Shown piece after piece: positions 10,061 to 23,219 of a stretch of 64,000 nt of DNA (the stretch's first letter is position 1; every line of letters begins with the position of its first letter). Position numbers and translations under genes: made by a program. A model generated the notes under the pieces. That model had not been told where the DNA came from, searched no databases, and saw only the letters and a program-made list of their open reading frames with translations. The DNA is from Formosa sp. Hel1_33_131 (GTDB taxonomy: Bacteria > Bacteroidota > Bacteroidia > Flavobacteriales > Flavobacteriaceae), in contig CATEFX010000021.1 in the NCBI GenBank assembly GCA_949499105.1, positions 84,815 to 148,814 on the forward strand. Direction: 5' to 3'.

Positions 10061-10519
10061 TTACTTAAAATTCTTCTTTACACGATCTAAATCACGTTTA
10101 TTATCACGGTCTTTGATGGTTTCCCGTTTGTCAAATAGCTTTTTTCCTTTTGCTAAGGAGATCCTCAGTTTTGCAAACCCTTTATCATTGATGAAAAGTT
10201 TTAAAGGAATAATCGTTAGACCCGAATTTTTCACTTCTTTCTCAAGTTTTTTGAGTTCTTTTTTGTTGAGTAATAGCTTTCGTTCTGCTTTGGGGGCATG
10301 GTTATAATGATTTCCAAAATCATATTCTTGAATGGTCATATTAATCACAAAAAGCTCCCCTCGTAAATTAAACTCACAAAAACTTTCTGCAATCGATGCT
10401 TTATTCTCGCGAATGGATTTAATTTCGGTACCAGTTAATACAATACCAGCGATGTATGTATCTAATAGATCATACGTAAATCGTGCTTTTTTGTTTAATA
10501 TGTTAACGGACTTTTTCAT
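10061..10519 (-). CDS. smpB: SsrA-binding protein SmpB
   Basis: 152 aa; 'NKKARFTYDLLDTYIAGIVLTGTEIKSIRENKASIAESFCEF...KRDLDRVKKNFK'. Confidence 0.96.
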   Translation of the reverse strand: MKKSVNILNKKARFTYDLLDTYIAGIVLTGTEIKSIRENKASIAESFCEFNLRGELFVINMTIQEYDFGNHYNHAPKAERKLLLNKKELKKLEKEVKNSGLTIIPLKLFINDKGFAKLRISLAKGKKLFDKRETIKDRDNKRDLDRVKKNFK

Positions 10520-10723
10520 TGAAGGTCAAAACTAAGCAAATTATTAATCGATTGCTAGAGGAGTCTATAATTTATCGGAATTTTAATTGGTAATTTTTCT
10601 AAAATATTTTTTTAGTAACGGTGTATTTCCATACAAAAAAGCAATGCTTTTTTTATTTCTAAAATTCGCACTGCTTTTTAACTAACTAACCAACACTTAT
10701 AAGACGATGTTTGTTGAGATTTG

Positions 10724-13330
10724 TTACAATTTTTCTGAAATTAAATCACTTTGATTCCTAAAGACCAATTGATTTTCGAAAGCATCTAATAAAATGATAC
10801 TGTTGGAAGTAATGGTTCCTGCCAAAAGTTCTTTACTTAAGGCATTGAGGACTTCCTTTTGAAGGACTCGTTTTACTGGGCGCGCACCATATTCAGGTTG
10901 ATAGCCTTTAGAGGTTAAGTATTGGATAGCCTCTGGCGTAGCGTCAAATGTGATTCCTTGAGTTTCAATAATTTTAGAAATTGATTTGAGTTGTATTGCG
11001 ACAATCGATTCAATATCTTTTTTACTGAGTGGTGTGAATAAGATCGTGTCATCAATTCGATTTAAAAATTCAGGTCTGACCGACTTTTTCAATAATGCCA
11101 AGACCTCTACTTTAGCCGCTTCCATGGCTGTAGTTGAGTCTTTTAGAGTGTCAAACTGCGCTTGAATCAGCTCACTTCCTAAGTTTGAAGTCATGATAAT
11201 AATGGTATTTTTAAAATCTGCTATCCGTCCTTTATTATCAGTTAAACGCCCTTCATCTAAAACTTGTAGAAGAATATTAAAGGTGTCGGGATGCGCTTTT
11301 TCAATTTCATCTAACAACACCACAGAATAGGGTTTACGACGAACGGCTTCTGTTAACTGGCCACCTTCTTCGTACCCCACATAACCGGGAGGGGCTCCTA
11401 TCAATCGGCTGACCGAATGACGCTCTTGATATTCACTCATATCGATCCGAGTTAATGCATTTTCATCGTCAAATAAATAAGCTGCTAAGGTTTTAGCGAG
11501 TTCCGTTTTTCCAACCCCTGTAGTGCCTAAAAACAAAAATGTCCCAATTGGTTTTTGAGGGTTTTGCAATCCAGATCTACTTCGTCGAACTGCGTCACTC
11601 ACCGCTGTGACCGCTTCATCCTGCCCAATAACTCTTTTGTGAAGCTGTTTTTCGAGCGTTAATAATTTTTCACGCTCAGATTGAATCATTTTAGTCACTG
11701 GGATTCCAGTCCATTTGGCAACAACTTCTGCGATATCTTCATAGGTAACTTCTTCCTTTATCAAAGCCGTTGATTGGTTTTTAATCAGCTCTTTTTGGAG
11801 GACTTCCAAATGTTCTTGAGCCTCTTTTATTTTCCCATAACGAATTTCGGCTACGGCCCCATAATCACCATCACGTTCCGCACGTTCTGCTTTGTTTTTA
11901 AACTCTTCAATATCAGATTTAGCTGCTTGTACACGATCTACCAAATCTTTTTCACTGCGCCATTTGGCCTCCAAATCGTTACGCTCTTCTTTAATATTAG
12001 CCAGATCGGCTCTTAAAGATTTGAGCTTAGTTTCATCTTTTTCTCTTTTAATAGCCTCAATTTCGATTTCTAGTTGCCGAACTTTTCGATCCAAAACATC
12101 TAATTCTTCAGGTTTTGAATTTATCTCCATACGTAATTTTGAAGCTGCTTCATCCATCAAATCAATTGCTTTATCTGGCAAAAAACGATTGCTAATGTAT
12201 CGGGTTGAAAGTTCTACGGCTCCAATGATAGCTTCATCTTTGATGCGCACTTTGTGATGTGTTTCATACGTTTCTTTCAGTCCTCTAAGTATAGAGATTG
12301 CACTTTCTGTATCGGGTTCATCGACGATTACTTTTTGAAAGCGACGTTCCAACGCTTTGTCTTTTTCAAAATATTTTTGATACTCATCTAAGGTCGTTGC
12401 TCCAATGGCTCTGAGCTCTCCGCGAGCAAGTGCGGGTTTCAAAATATTGGCGGCATCCATAGCACCTTGTCCGCCACCGGCTCCAACCAATGTGTGAATT
12501 TCATCGATAAAAAGAACGATATCTCCTTCGCTTTGTGTAACTTCTTTGATGACTGATTTTAAACGTTCTTCAAACTCCCCTTTATACTTTGCACCTGCGA
12601 TTAAGGCGCCCATGTCGAGGGCAAAAATTTGTTTATCTTTTAAGTTTTCAGGAATATCTCCTGCAATGATTCGATGTGCTAAACCCTCTGCAATCGCTGT
12701 TTTTCCTGTGCCTGGTTCGCCGATCAGTATAGGATTATTTTTAGTGCGTCTTGATAATATTTGTAAGATTCGCCTGATCTCCTCATTTCGCCCAATCACA
12801 GGATCCAAACGGTTGTCTTTAGCCATTTGATTGAGATTGGTAGCATATTTATTTAGTGCGTTATAGTTGTCCTCTTGGCTTTGTGATGTTACAGAATGTC
12901 CTTTACGCAGACTTTCTATCGCACCTTTAAGGTCCTTTTCGGTCACTCCTTGGTCTTTTAACATTTGTGCAATTGAGGACTTCGAAGCAAAAATTGCAAC
13001 CAGTAAATCTTCGATCGCCACAAACTCACCTCCCGATTTTTTGGCCTCCAAATCAGCCTTTTGAAGCGTCTTAGTCGTCTCTCTCGATAATTTCTGATCC
13101 CCATTGCTCACGGTCGGAAAATGCTCCAATGCTTTATTTAGTAATTGCAATAGCAAATCAAGATTAATATCTAATTTTTTTAATAAAAAGGGGAGGACAT
13201 TTTGATCGATTTCATAAATCGCTTTAAATAAATGTTCATTTTCTATTTGAGAATGTCGGTAGCCCAATGCAATTTGTTGAGCTTGTTGTAGGGCTTCTTG
13301 TGATTTTATTGTATAATTGTCAAAGTTCAT
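10724..13330 (-). CDS. clpB: ATP-dependent chaperone ClpB
   Basis: 868 aa; two AAA+ modules ([16 protein letters not shown]), Clp_N, long middle domain. Confidence 0.97.
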   Translation of the reverse strand: MNFDNYTIKSQEALQQAQQIALGYRHSQIENEHLFKAIYEIDQNVLPFLLKKLDINLDLLLQLLNKALEHFPTVSNGDQKLSRETTKTLQKADLEAKKSGGEFVAIEDLLVAIFASKSSIAQMLKDQGVTEKDLKGAIESLRKGHSVTSQSQEDNYNALNKYATNLNQMAKDNRLDPVIGRNEEIRRILQILSRRTKNNPILIGEPGTGKTAIAEGLAHRIIAGDIPENLKDKQIFALDMGALIAGAKYKGEFEERLKSVIKEVTQSEGDIVLFIDEIHTLVGAGGGQGAMDAANILKPALARGELRAIGATTLDEYQKYFEKDKALERRFQKVIVDEPDTESAISILRGLKETYETHHKVRIKDEAIIGAVELSTRYISNRFLPDKAIDLMDEAASKLRMEINSKPEELDVLDRKVRQLEIEIEAIKREKDETKLKSLRADLANIKEERNDLEAKWRSEKDLVDRVQAAKSDIEEFKNKAERAERDGDYGAVAEIRYGKIKEAQEHLEVLQKELIKNQSTALIKEEVTYEDIAEVVAKWTGIPVTKMIQSEREKLLTLEKQLHKRVIGQDEAVTAVSDAVRRSRSGLQNPQKPIGTFLFLGTTGVGKTELAKTLAAYLFDDENALTRIDMSEYQERHSVSRLIGAPPGYVGYEEGGQLTEAVRRKPYSVVLLDEIEKAHPDTFNILLQVLDEGRLTDNKGRIADFKNTIIIMTSNLGSELIQAQFDTLKDSTTAMEAAKVEVLALLKKSVRPEFLNRIDDTILFTPLSKKDIESIVAIQLKSISKIIETQGITFDATPEAIQYLTSKGYQPEYGARPVKRVLQKEVLNALSKELLAGTITSNSIILLDAFENQLVFRNQSDLISEKL

Positions 13331-13454
13331 AATGGGTGTTTTTATAGTATGATTGGGTCAATAATCTTACCATATAAACAGTCAAGACAAAATGACACTA
13401 AACCACTTAAATAGCTGACTTTTAGTCAGTTTTGTAATTATTTAAATTTAATTT

Positions 13455-13835
13455 ATGGGAATTTTTAATTCATTATTTAAACCTAAAACCGAAGGCATTA
13501 ACTGGCCAGGTGTCCAACTAGAATCCATGGATCAATTGGAAGCTTTAATTAGCGCTTCAAATACAATACCTCAATTGATTTTTAAGCATTCGACTCGTTG
13601 CAGTATCAGTCGGTTTGTACTATCAGATTTTATGGCACATTTTTCCTATTCGGATACTGAATTTGGCGCCAATTATTTAGACTTGTTAAATCATCGAGAC
13701 ATCTCTGGTGCCATTGCAGAACGCCTTGGCGTTTTCCATCAATCACCACAATTGATTGTGATAAAAAATGGAAAAGCAATTGCACATGCGTCACACGAAG
13801 GGATTAATGAACTTCAACTAAGTCAATTTAAATAA
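13455..13835 (+). CDS. ytxJ: Bacillithiol-system redox-active protein YtxJ (DUF2847)
   Basis: 126 aa; 'QLIFKHSTRCSISRFVLSDF...FHQSPQLIVIKNGKAIAHASHEGI'. Confidence 0.88.
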   Translation: MGIFNSLFKPKTEGINWPGVQLESMDQLEALISASNTIPQLIFKHSTRCSISRFVLSDFMAHFSYSDTEFGANYLDLLNHRDISGAIAERLGVFHQSPQLIVIKNGKAIAHASHEGINELQLSQFK

Positions 13836-13839
13836 TCGA

Positions 13840-14871
13840 CTAAATACCGAGTTCGTCTAAAAGTGAAATCAGTCCCTCACTCGATGGGCGAGGGGCATCT
13901 GCGTCAATAATATTTCCATTAGGATCTATTAATATAAATCGAGGGATTCCACTAATTTTATAATCTTGTATGAAGTCGGTTTTCCATCCATTTCCTGAAA
14001 ACAATTGAACGCCCGATAATTCTTTTTCACTCACCATTGTTTTCCAAGCTTCGTGGGCTTTCTCTAGCGTTCCACTACGACGAGCATCGTCCACAGAAAT
14101 ACTAATAAACTCAATATTTTTAGCATGGTATTTTGATTCTAATTCTTGTAAAAATGGAATTTCAACTTTACAAGGCCCACACCAAGTTGCCCAAATATCA
14201 ACATACACAAATTTTCCTTTAAAGTCGCTTAATGAACTGACACCCCCTTTATGATTTTCATAATTAGTAAACTCAGGAGAGGCCATTCCTTTAGGAAACA
14301 ACGTTTTCATTCCTTGTTTTTCTAAGAAATATTCATAGTACGATTTACGCATCAATTTTAAATTCTCAGACTGCTCTTCAAAAAAAGCAGCATCCAGTTG
14401 TTTAAACTCATTTTTCAAAGAATTATAGACAACTTCTAAATCATTAAATGATTTTGAAAACTCAGCTTCAGATCCATCAAAAATATTTTGAAGGTATTTT
14501 TCTTGCAGTAGATTATTGGTAATTATGAAATTACTTTTATCGGCACCGTCTCCTTTAAATTTTAAAGTTTCGTCAAAAGCATTGGTGTCTAATGTGAAAG
14601 AAGTTGAGTTGTTATTTTTTAAATAGATCATTCCCACTTCATTACCATCAAAAAAGGTAAAAAGGCCTTCTTTTATATGAAGGGTGTCGCTAAAAGTTCC
14701 ATCATCATTTACTTGAATTTCTTTTTTGTATCCTTCTCTATTGCTGATGGTTATTTTTTTAAACTCATTAAAATTCGTGATTTCTCCAGAGAGCGTCACG
14801 TAGTTTTTAGGCGTTTCTGTACAAGAGCTGAATATCAATATGGATAAAAGTAGCGTAAAAAACGATTTCAT
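13840..14871 (-). CDS. TlpA-family thiol-disulfide oxidoreductase lipoprotein
   Basis: 343 aa; lipobox-like 'FSSCTE', 'VDIWATWCGPCKVEIPFLQEL'. Confidence 0.92.
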   Translation of the reverse strand: MKSFFTLLLSILIFSSCTETPKNYVTLSGEITNFNEFKKITISNREGYKKEIQVNDDGTFSDTLHIKEGLFTFFDGNEVGMIYLKNNNSTSFTLDTNAFDETLKFKGDGADKSNFIITNNLLQEKYLQNIFDGSEAEFSKSFNDLEVVYNSLKNEFKQLDAAFFEEQSENLKLMRKSYYEYFLEKQGMKTLFPKGMASPEFTNYENHKGGVSSLSDFKGKFVYVDIWATWCGPCKVEIPFLQELESKYHAKNIEFISISVDDARRSGTLEKAHEAWKTMVSEKELSGVQLFSGNGWKTDFIQDYKISGIPRFILIDPNGNIIDADAPRPSSEGLISLLDELGI

Positions 14872-14958
14872 GATATTGTAATTTAGTTGAGTTATCTTTC
14901 AAAAGTAAGTTAATCCACTTACTAAATTAATAAATTAACAATTATTTGCATATCTACT

Positions 14959-16497
14959 GTGGAATGTTCAATTTTGAAACACACAAACACCAATCAAATG
15001 CATATAATAAGTTCGAAATCGTTAAGCTTGCCGGATCTTAGAACGCTTATTCTTGAAGGCTCCAAAATTAAGCTTTCATCTGAAGTTATACAAAAAATTC
15101 AGGAGTGTCGGGAGTATTTAGATCAAAAAATCGCAACGACTTCAGAACCTATCTATGGGATTAATACAGGATTTGGTGCTTTGTGTGATGTTAGAATCCA
15201 TGCCGAAAACCTCACTAAATTACAAGAAAATCTAGTTCGGTCACACGCTTGTGGGATGGGAGATTTGGTGCCAAAACACATTGTAAAGTTGATGCTTTTA
15301 TTAAAAATAAAATCCTTGAGCTATGGTCATAGTGGGGTGCAATTAGCCACTGTTACCCGATTGGTTGCTTTTTATAATAATGATATTTTACCCGTCATTT
15401 ATACCCAAGGGTCTTTAGGAGCTTCGGGCGATCTTGCGCCACTGGCTCACTTGGCATTGCCGCTCATTGGCGAAGGAATGGTTTGGTATAAAGGCACTCA
15501 AAAGTCTACTTCTGAAGTTTTAGAGGGATTTGATTGGCGTCCAATAACCCTTCAATCGAAGGAAGGCTTGGCTTTGCTTAATGGCACACAGTTTATGACT
15601 GCTTACGGCGTACATTGTTTATTAAAGTCTCACAAATTATCCTATATGGCCGATTTGATTGGGGCGTTGTCATTGGATGCTTATGATGGGAGGACAGAAC
15701 CTTTTGACCCTTTGGTGCAACTGGTGCGTCCTCATAATGGACAGATAAAAACGGCGGCTCGTATTCTAAGTTTTTTAGAAGACAGCGACTTAATGAAGCA
15801 GCCGAAACCACATGTTCAGGATCCGTATTCATTTCGATGCATGCCACAAGTTCACGGCGCAACCAAAGACACGCTGTCTTTTGTAAGCAATACTTTTATA
15901 ACCGAAATTAATGCCGTCACCGATAATCCTAATATATTTACTAAAGATGATAAAATAATTTCAGGAGGAAATTTTCATGGGCAACCATTAGCGTATGGGT
16001 TTGATTTCTTAAAAATTGCCATGGCCGAATTGGGTAATATTTCTGAAAGAAGAACCTATCAATTGATTACAGGTTTGAGAGGATTGCCTTCTTTTTTAGT
16101 TGATAAATCGGGTTTAAATTCGGGGCTTATGATTCCTCAATATACGGCTGCGAGTATTGTGAGTACAAACAAACAATTAGCCACGCCTGCCAGTGTCGAT
16201 TCTATTGTCTCTTCCAATGGGCAAGAAGACCATGTCAGTATGGGCGCAAATGCGGCTGTACAAGCGTATCAAATTTTAGAAAATGTAGAACGAATTTTAG
16301 CGATTGAGTTGCTAACTGCTTCTCAGGCATTGTTTTTTAGAACCAAAAAAACATCTCCATTTCTATCTGCGGTCGTTTTTAGTTTTAGATCTAAAATCCC
16401 AAAAGTTACTGAAGATAGAATGCTTCATAATGATATTGTAAAAGCCGTCGACTTTATTCAAACACTTGAACTAGAAAATGATCTTTTGTTCAATTAA
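14959..16497 (+). CDS. hutH: Histidine ammonia-lyase
   Basis: 512-aa ORF with MIO motif 'GSLGASGDLAPLAHLALPLIGEG'; true start may be the ATG at 14998. Confidence 0.93.
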   Translation: MECSILKHTNTNQMHIISSKSLSLPDLRTLILEGSKIKLSSEVIQKIQECREYLDQKIATTSEPIYGINTGFGALCDVRIHAENLTKLQENLVRSHACGMGDLVPKHIVKLMLLLKIKSLSYGHSGVQLATVTRLVAFYNNDILPVIYTQGSLGASGDLAPLAHLALPLIGEGMVWYKGTQKSTSEVLEGFDWRPITLQSKEGLALLNGTQFMTAYGVHCLLKSHKLSYMADLIGALSLDAYDGRTEPFDPLVQLVRPHNGQIKTAARILSFLEDSDLMKQPKPHVQDPYSFRCMPQVHGATKDTLSFVSNTFITEINAVTDNPNIFTKDDKIISGGNFHGQPLAYGFDFLKIAMAELGNISERRTYQLITGLRGLPSFLVDKSGLNSGLMIPQYTAASIVSTNKQLATPASVDSIVSSNGQEDHVSMGANAAVQAYQILENVERILAIELLTASQALFFRTKKTSPFLSAVVFSFRSKIPKVTEDRMLHNDIVKAVDFIQTLELENDLLFN

Positions 16498-16501
16498 GCC
16501 A

Positions 16502-16535
16502 TAAAAAAAGCCCCACAATGTGAGGCTTTATTTTT
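16502..16535. terminator. Bidirectional terminator between convergent hutH and clpC
   Basis: 'aaaaaaagccccacaatgtgaggctttattttt' hairpin with A/T runs. Confidence 0.75.
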
Positions 16536-19086
16536 AAGATTCTTTCGCCTTATTGGGCGATGTTATATTGATTTCTAACTTAGAATCATCTTTACCAATG
16601 TCTAGCGTAATGGTATCGCCTTCATGTACATTAGACTTAATAATTTCTTCGGCGAGAGCATCTTCAACGTATTTTTGAATGGCACGTTTTAGAGGCCGGG
16701 CGCCATACTGTTTGTCAAATCCTTTTTCGGCAATAAAACTTTTTGCTTTTTTGCTCAATTTGAGTGTATACCCTAGTTCCGAAATACGTTCAAGGAGTTT
16801 GCCAAGTTCGATATCAATAATGATATCAATATCTTCTTTTTCTAAGTTATTGAATACGACAACATCATCAATTCTATTTAGAAACTCTGGAGCAAATGCT
16901 TTTTTAAGAGCGTTTTCGATGACGCTTCTCGCATTTGAACTTTCTTGCGATTTTTGTGCCGAAGTTCCAAATCCAACGCCAGAACCAAAATCTTTCAGTT
17001 TTCGAGCGCCAATATTAGAAGTCATAATAATAATGGTGTTGCTGAAATCAATTTTTCGACCTAAGCTGTCTGTTAAAAATCCATCATCTAAAACTTGAAG
17101 GAGCATATTAAAGACGTCGGGATGTGCTTTCTCGATTTCATCTAAAAGAACAACGGCATAGGGTTTGCGTCGAATTTTTTCGGTGAGCTGACCGCCTTCT
17201 TCATACCCTACATATCCTGGAGGTGCCCCTACCAATCTTGAGATTGCAAATTTTTCCATGTATTCGCTCATGTCAATTCTCACTAGGGCATCTTCACTGT
17301 CAAATAATTCTCTGGCAAGAACTTTAGCGAGTTGTGTTTTACCAACGCCTGTTTGTCCTAAAAATATAAATGACCCAATGGGCTTATTGGGATCTTTAAG
17401 TCCAGCACGATTCCTCTGAATCGCTTTCACAACCTTTGAAACTGCTTCGTCTTGGCCAATCACTTTACCGTTAATGAGCTCAGGGAGTTTTGATAATTTA
17501 TTACTTTCTTTTTGTGCAATTCGATTTACAGGAATACTGGTCATCATAGATACTACTTCTGCCACGTTTTCTTCGGTGACCACAATACGGTTTAATTTGG
17601 AATCGGTTTCCCATTTTTCCTGCGCTTCTGCAAGGCTTTTTTCTAAACGTTTTTCGTCATCCCTAAGTTTAGCAGCTTCTTCATATTTCTGTTTTTTAAC
17701 AACCGAATTTTTAGTGGCCTTCACTTCTTCAAGTTCTGCTTCTAATTCAACAATTTGATCTGGCACATTAATATTTGTGATGTGGACTCGCGAGCCGGCC
17801 TCATCCAATGCATCAATTGCTTTGTCAGGTAAAAACCGATCGGTCATGTAGCGATTTGTTAGTTTGACACAGGCTTCAATAGCGGCATCTGTATAATCGA
17901 CATTATGATGATCTTCGTATTTGTTTTTAATATTATTTAAAATCTCAATGGTTTCCTCAACGGTGGTCGGCTCTACAATGACCTTTTGAAAACGACGTTC
18001 TAGTGCGCCATCTTTTTCGATATGTTGTCTGTATTCATCAAGTGTTGTCGCTCCAACACATTGTAGTTCGCCACGTGCTAAGGCAGGCTTAAACATGTTA
18101 GAAGCATCTAAACTTCCGGTGGCGCCACCAGCACCGACAATGGTATGAATTTCGTCAATAAATAAAATGATGTCATCATTTTTTTCAAGCTCATTCATCA
18201 CTGCTTTCATGCGTTCCTCAAATTGACCACGGTATTTTGTACCGGCCACAATACTCGCTAAATCTAAAGTCACGACGCGTTTATTAAATAAGATTCGTGA
18301 GACCTTTCGTTTGATAATTCGAATGGCCAAGCCTTCTGCTATGGCCGATTTGCCGACACCAGGCTCGCCAATGAGTAAAGGGTTGTTTTTCTTTCGGCGA
18401 CTCAAAATTTGAGACACTCGTTGGATTTCTTTTTCACGCCCAACAACAGGGTCTAATTTTCCTTCTTCAGCCATGGCTGTAAGATCTCTACCAAAATTGT
18501 CTAGAACAGGTGTTTTAGACTTTTTGGTCCCTTTCTGAGTTCCACTTTGACCAAATGAACTGTCTTTATCCTCTTCTTTTGGGAGGTCTTCACTCGGAAA
18601 AGATTCTGCTTTTGGAGTACTATCAGTGTATGAATCGTCGTTTGTGATCATATATTTAAATTGTTCTTTTACACCCTCGTAATCCACTTTTAGTTTATTT
18701 AAAAGTTTCGTTGTAGGGTCGTTTTCATTTCTCAAAACACATAAAAGTAAATGTGCCGTATTTATAGATTTACTTTGAAAGAGTTTGGCTTCCAAAAAAG
18801 TTGTTTTTAAAGCACGTTCAGCTTGCCGTGTCAAATGAAGGTTCTTCTTTTCATTGGAAGAAACCATGATACTTGGATTGGCAGGACTCAGAATTTCTAC
18901 TTTGCGACGCAAATGACTCAAATCAACATCCAATGCATTTAAAATATCGATTGCTTTGCCATTGCCATCTCTTAAAAGCCCCAACATAAGATGTTCGGTG
19001 CCAATAAAATCATGACCCAGACGTAGTGCTTCTTCTTTGCTGAAAGAAATTACATCTTTAACTCGAGGGGAAAAATTATCATCCAT
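16534..19086 (-). CDS. clpC: ATP-dependent Clp protease ATP-binding subunit ClpC
   Basis: 850 aa; Clp_N repeats, UVR-like middle segment, two Walker A motifs ([16 protein letters not shown]). Confidence 0.95.
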   Translation of the reverse strand: MDDNFSPRVKDVISFSKEEALRLGHDFIGTEHLMLGLLRDGNGKAIDILNALDVDLSHLRRKVEILSPANPSIMVSSNEKKNLHLTRQAERALKTTFLEAKLFQSKSINTAHLLLCVLRNENDPTTKLLNKLKVDYEGVKEQFKYMITNDDSYTDSTPKAESFPSEDLPKEEDKDSSFGQSGTQKGTKKSKTPVLDNFGRDLTAMAEEGKLDPVVGREKEIQRVSQILSRRKKNNPLLIGEPGVGKSAIAEGLAIRIIKRKVSRILFNKRVVTLDLASIVAGTKYRGQFEERMKAVMNELEKNDDIILFIDEIHTIVGAGGATGSLDASNMFKPALARGELQCVGATTLDEYRQHIEKDGALERRFQKVIVEPTTVEETIEILNNIKNKYEDHHNVDYTDAAIEACVKLTNRYMTDRFLPDKAIDALDEAGSRVHITNINVPDQIVELEAELEEVKATKNSVVKKQKYEEAAKLRDDEKRLEKSLAEAQEKWETDSKLNRIVVTEENVAEVVSMMTSIPVNRIAQKESNKLSKLPELINGKVIGQDEAVSKVVKAIQRNRAGLKDPNKPIGSFIFLGQTGVGKTQLAKVLARELFDSEDALVRIDMSEYMEKFAISRLVGAPPGYVGYEEGGQLTEKIRRKPYAVVLLDEIEKAHPDVFNMLLQVLDDGFLTDSLGRKIDFSNTIIIMTSNIGARKLKDFGSGVGFGTSAQKSQESSNARSVIENALKKAFAPEFLNRIDDVVVFNNLEKEDIDIIIDIELGKLLERISELGYTLKLSKKAKSFIAEKGFDKQYGARPLKRAIQKYVEDALAEEIIKSNVHEGDTITLDIGKDDSKLEINITSPNKAKES

Positions 19087-19336
19087 AAAAATTCTTTGGT
19101 TAAAATTACAAATTCAAAGGCATTAAATCAAAAACTATACCTCATTTATTTTTCATTAATACAAATGATAGTAAAAACTAATTAAAATCAAAATTTTTGG
19201 AGCTGTATTTATTAACGATTTAGCTTCTTTAAATTGTTGATAAATTTGATTAAAAAAGCCACAGAAATTCGATCAATAATAATTTGAAAAGTAGTATATT
19301 AGCTTGGTTATAAAACATACAAAAATATAGTGTAAA

Positions 19337-21886
19337 ATGATAGAAGGCGAAAAGTTAATCCCCATTAATATTGAAGATGAAATGAAGTCGGCCTACATCG
19401 ATTATTCGATGTCGGTTATTGTGTCTCGAGCACTTCCTGATGTAAGGGATGGTTTGAAGCCTGTTCATCGCAGGGTATTGTTTGGAATGCACGAACTTGG
19501 TGTGAGATCAAACACCGCTCATAAAAAATCGGCAAGAATTGTTGGGGAAGTTTTAGGAAAGTATCACCCGCATGGAGACACCTCTGTATATGACGCCATG
19601 GTTCGTATGGCTCAGGAATGGAGCTTGCGATACATGTTAGTTGACGGACAAGGAAATTTCGGATCGATTGATGGCGATAGTCCTGCAGCAATGCGTTATA
19701 CGGAAGCCAGAATGCGTAAAATATCGGAAGATATGCTTGCGGACATTGATAAAGAAACGGTGGATCATAAATTAAATTTTGATGACACCCTCCAGGAACC
19801 AACGGTTTTACCAACCCGAATTCCAGGACTATTGGTCAATGGTGCATCTGGGATTGCAGTAGGGATGGCGACCAATATGCCCCCTCATAATCTCACCGAA
19901 GTGGTAGACGGAATTACAGCCTATATTGAAAATCCTGAAATAGAAATAGATGAATTAATTACACATGTCAAAGCCCCTGATTTTCCAACAGGTGGAATTA
20001 TTTATGGCTATGATGGTGTTAGAGAAGCGTTCAAAACAGGCCGAGGTCGAGTGGTCATGCGTGCAAAGGCTAATATTGAAGAAGTAAACGGACGTGAATG
20101 TATCATCGTGACCGAAATCCCTTACCAAGTCAATAAAGCCGATATGATTAAGAAAACGGCCGATTTGGTAAATGATAAAAAAATGGAAGGTATTTCTACC
20201 ATTCGTGATGAATCAGATCGAAACGGAATGCGTGTTGTCTATGTCTTAAAAAGAGATGCCATTCCTAACATTGTTTTAAATAAACTCTATAAATATACAG
20301 CACTACAATCGTCTTTTAGTGTCAATAATATTGCGTTGGTAAATGGCCGTCCAGAAATGTTGAATCTGAAAGATATGATTCATCATTTTGTAGAACACCG
20401 ACATGAAGTGGTGGTGCGACGTACTACTTACGAGCTTAGAAAAGCCGAAGAACGCGCGCATATTTTAGAAGGTTTAATTATTGCTTCCGATAATATAGAC
20501 GAAGTCATTGCCATCATCAGAAGTTGTTCGAATGCAGAAGAAGCCCGAGAAAAATTAATAGAACGTTTTAAACTCAGCGAGATTCAATCCAAAGCGATTG
20601 TTGAAATGCGATTAAGACAATTGACAGGTTTAGAGCAAGATAAGTTACGTGCAGAGTACGAAGCGATCATGAAAACGATTGATGATTTAAAAGATATTCT
20701 TGATAAAAAAGAACGTCGAATGATCATTATTAAAGACGAACTTGCTGTAGTTAAAGATAAGTATGGAGATGAGCGTCGTTCTGTGATCGAGTATGCAGGA
20801 GGCGATTTATCAATCGAAGATATGATTCCGAATGAGCAAGTTGTCATTACAATTTCACATGCAGGCTATATCAAACGAACGTCATTAACTGAATATAGAA
20901 CTCAAAATAGAGGCGGGGGTGGACAAAAAGCCTCAACCACACGTAACGAAGATTTCCTAGAACATTTATTTGTTGGAACCAATCACCAGTATATGTTGTT
21001 TTTCACTCAAAAAGGAAAATGTTTCTGGATGCGTGTGTATGAAATTCCAGAAGGAAGTAAAACGTCTAAGGGGCGTGCCATTCAAAATTTAATAAATATT
21101 GAACAAGATGATAAAGTCAAAGCCTTTATTTGTACACAAGATCTAAAAGATGAAGACTATACCAACTCGCACTATGTGATTATGGCGACTAAAAAAGGAC
21201 AAGTCAAAAAGACGTCCTTAGAACAGTATTCTCGACCAAGAACCAACGGAATTAATGCCATCACCATTAAGGAAGATGATGAATTATTAGAAGCAAAACT
21301 AACCACTGGCGAAAGTCAAGTTATGCTCGCCTTAAAATCAGGAAAAGCCATTCGATTTGAAGAAGCCAAAACACGTCCAATGGGTCGTGGTGCTTCAGGA
21401 GTTCGTGGGATTACTTTAGCGCATGATTCAGATGAGGTGATCGGAATGATTGCCGTAGATGATATGGAAAGTAATATCTTAGTAGTTTCTGAAAATGGGT
21501 ATGGTAAACGTTCGAGTTTAGAAGATTACCGAATTACGAATCGAGGTGGAAAAGGGGTTAAAACAATTTCAATCACTGATAAAACAGGTAATTTAGTTTC
21601 CATCAAAAATGTCACCGATGAAGATGACTTAATGATTATCAATAAATCAGGCGTTGCCATACGATTGGCTGTGGAAGATTTAAGAGTCATGGGGCGTGCC
21701 ACTCAAGGGGTTCGCTTAATTAATCTTAAAGGGAATGATTCCATTGCAGCTGTCGCGAAAGTCATGCGTGAAGATGAGGAAGAGCTCGAAGCTAATAACG
21801 ATCAGTCAGATGATGGTAGTACTTCCGAAATCAATAGCGATCAAACAGATGGCACAACTTTTGATAAAAAAGAAGAGGAACAATAA
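19337..21886 (+). CDS. gyrA: DNA gyrase subunit A
   Basis: 849 aa; '[30 protein letters not shown]...[19 protein letters not shown]'; acidic C-terminal tail. Confidence 0.98.
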   Translation: MIEGEKLIPINIEDEMKSAYIDYSMSVIVSRALPDVRDGLKPVHRRVLFGMHELGVRSNTAHKKSARIVGEVLGKYHPHGDTSVYDAMVRMAQEWSLRYMLVDGQGNFGSIDGDSPAAMRYTEARMRKISEDMLADIDKETVDHKLNFDDTLQEPTVLPTRIPGLLVNGASGIAVGMATNMPPHNLTEVVDGITAYIENPEIEIDELITHVKAPDFPTGGIIYGYDGVREAFKTGRGRVVMRAKANIEEVNGRECIIVTEIPYQVNKADMIKKTADLVNDKKMEGISTIRDESDRNGMRVVYVLKRDAIPNIVLNKLYKYTALQSSFSVNNIALVNGRPEMLNLKDMIHHFVEHRHEVVVRRTTYELRKAEERAHILEGLIIASDNIDEVIAIIRSCSNAEEAREKLIERFKLSEIQSKAIVEMRLRQLTGLEQDKLRAEYEAIMKTIDDLKDILDKKERRMIIIKDELAVVKDKYGDERRSVIEYAGGDLSIEDMIPNEQVVITISHAGYIKRTSLTEYRTQNRGGGGQKASTTRNEDFLEHLFVGTNHQYMLFFTQKGKCFWMRVYEIPEGSKTSKGRAIQNLINIEQDDKVKAFICTQDLKDEDYTNSHYVIMATKKGQVKKTSLEQYSRPRTNGINAITIKEDDELLEAKLTTGESQVMLALKSGKAIRFEEAKTRPMGRGASGVRGITLAHDSDEVIGMIAVDDMESNILVVSENGYGKRSSLEDYRITNRGGKGVKTISITDKTGNLVSIKNVTDEDDLMIINKSGVAIRLAVEDLRVMGRATQGVRLINLKGNDSIAAVAKVMREDEEELEANNDQSDDGSTSEINSDQTDGTTFDKKEEEQ

Positions 21887-21903
21887 TTAAAATTTAGAAC
21901 ATA

Positions 21904-23154
21904 ATGAACAAGTATTTTGTATTAGTGATAGCGTTAACCCTAGGGTTTTCTGCGATTGCACAAAAAAAAGAATTAAAAACAGCTGCGAAAGAATTGAAAA
22001 AAAATAATTTCGAAGCCGCTGTAACTGCTCTTGATGCTGCCGAAGCATTGATGTCTCAAATGGATGATAAATCAAAGAGTCAATATTACTTATTTAAAAG
22101 TAAATCACTTTTCAAGAACGGCAAAGCTAATTTTAACGATGTAAAAAAAGCTACTGAAGCTTTGGAATCGATTACAAATTCATCTTTTAAACAAGAATCT
22201 ACTGCCCATAAGCAATTGATTTTCGCACATCTAGTGAACAAAGCAAGTAAATTATATGAAAAAGATAAGTTCCTAAAGTGTTCTGAGCATTTTGAAAGTG
22301 CTTATCGTGTGTCTCAAAAAGATACAGTGTATTTGTATTATGCCGCTTCTACAGCTACGAGTGCAAAAGCATATGATCAATCATTATCCATGTATGAAGA
22401 GTTGAAGTCTTTAGGATATACAGGGATTGAAAAACAATATTTTGCAATTAGTAAAGAAGATCAAAAAGAAGAGTCGTTTGGTAGCAAAGTGTTAAGAGAT
22501 GTGTCTGTCAAATCAGGAACTCATTCCTCACCAACTGATAAACTGACCGATTCTAAGTTTCCAGAAATCATCAAACAGATAGCTTTAATTTATATCGAAC
22601 TTGGAAATAATGATAAAGCCCTAGAAGCGATGAAATTGGCAAGGTCTGAGAATCCAGATAATGTGAATTTAATTCTTACAGAAGCTAATGTCCACTACAA
22701 AATGGGTAATCTCGAAAAGTTTAAGGAGCTATTAGAAATTGCTACTGAAATGGATCCATCCAATGCAGATCTTCAATTTAACCTGGGAGTTATCTCTGCT
22801 CAATCAGATGACTTTCTGAATGCTAAAAAATATTATTTAAATGCAATTGAATTAAAGCCAGATTACACCAATGCTTTTATCAATTTAGCAGTTTTAATAT
22901 TGGATCAAGAAAAAGCAATTTTTAGTCAAATGAATGAATTAGGAACTTCGGCTGCAGATGACAGAAAATATGATCAACTCAAAGCAGATAGAAATCAATT
23001 GTATTTGGATGCGATTCCTTATTTAGAAAAAGCTATTGAAACAGATCCAGCTAACTTTCAAGCCGCTAAAACTTTGTCGAATATTTACAGTGCGACTGGA
23101 AATACAGAAAAATATAAAGAATATAAAGCTCTTGCCGATTCAATCGAGGAGTAA
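21904..23154 (+). CDS. Tetratricopeptide repeat protein, secreted
   Basis: 416 aa; signal peptide and TPR motifs. Confidence 0.87.
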   Translation: MNKYFVLVIALTLGFSAIAQKKELKTAAKELKKNNFEAAVTALDAAEALMSQMDDKSKSQYYLFKSKSLFKNGKANFNDVKKATEALESITNSSFKQESTAHKQLIFAHLVNKASKLYEKDKFLKCSEHFESAYRVSQKDTVYLYYAASTATSAKAYDQSLSMYEELKSLGYTGIEKQYFAISKEDQKEESFGSKVLRDVSVKSGTHSSPTDKLTDSKFPEIIKQIALIYIELGNNDKALEAMKLARSENPDNVNLILTEANVHYKMGNLEKFKELLEIATEMDPSNADLQFNLGVISAQSDDFLNAKKYYLNAIELKPDYTNAFINLAVLILDQEKAIFSQMNELGTSAADDRKYDQLKADRNQLYLDAIPYLEKAIETDPANFQAAKTLSNIYSATGNTEKYKEYKALADSIEE

Positions 23155-23186
23155 TTATAGTTTACAACGTTGACCTGACCCGTCAT

Positions 23187-23219
23187 AAAAAAAGCCATTC
23201 AATTTGAATGGCTTTTTTT
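23187..23219. terminator. Bidirectional rho-independent terminator
   Basis: 'aaaaaaagccattcaatttgaatggcttttttt' between convergent genes. Confidence 0.9.

Noticed and set aside
11774-13064. Plus-strand ORFs opposite clpB
   Set aside because: Antisense to a highly conserved gene; codon-bias artefacts.
10724-19086. ClpB and ClpC in close proximity as a possible special system
   Set aside because: Both are standard housekeeping AAA+ chaperones with complete domain sets; neighbouring location is not by itself remarkable.
19416-19814. 132-aa minus-strand ORF in gyrA
   Set aside because: Antisense to the conserved GyrA N-terminus; no domain.
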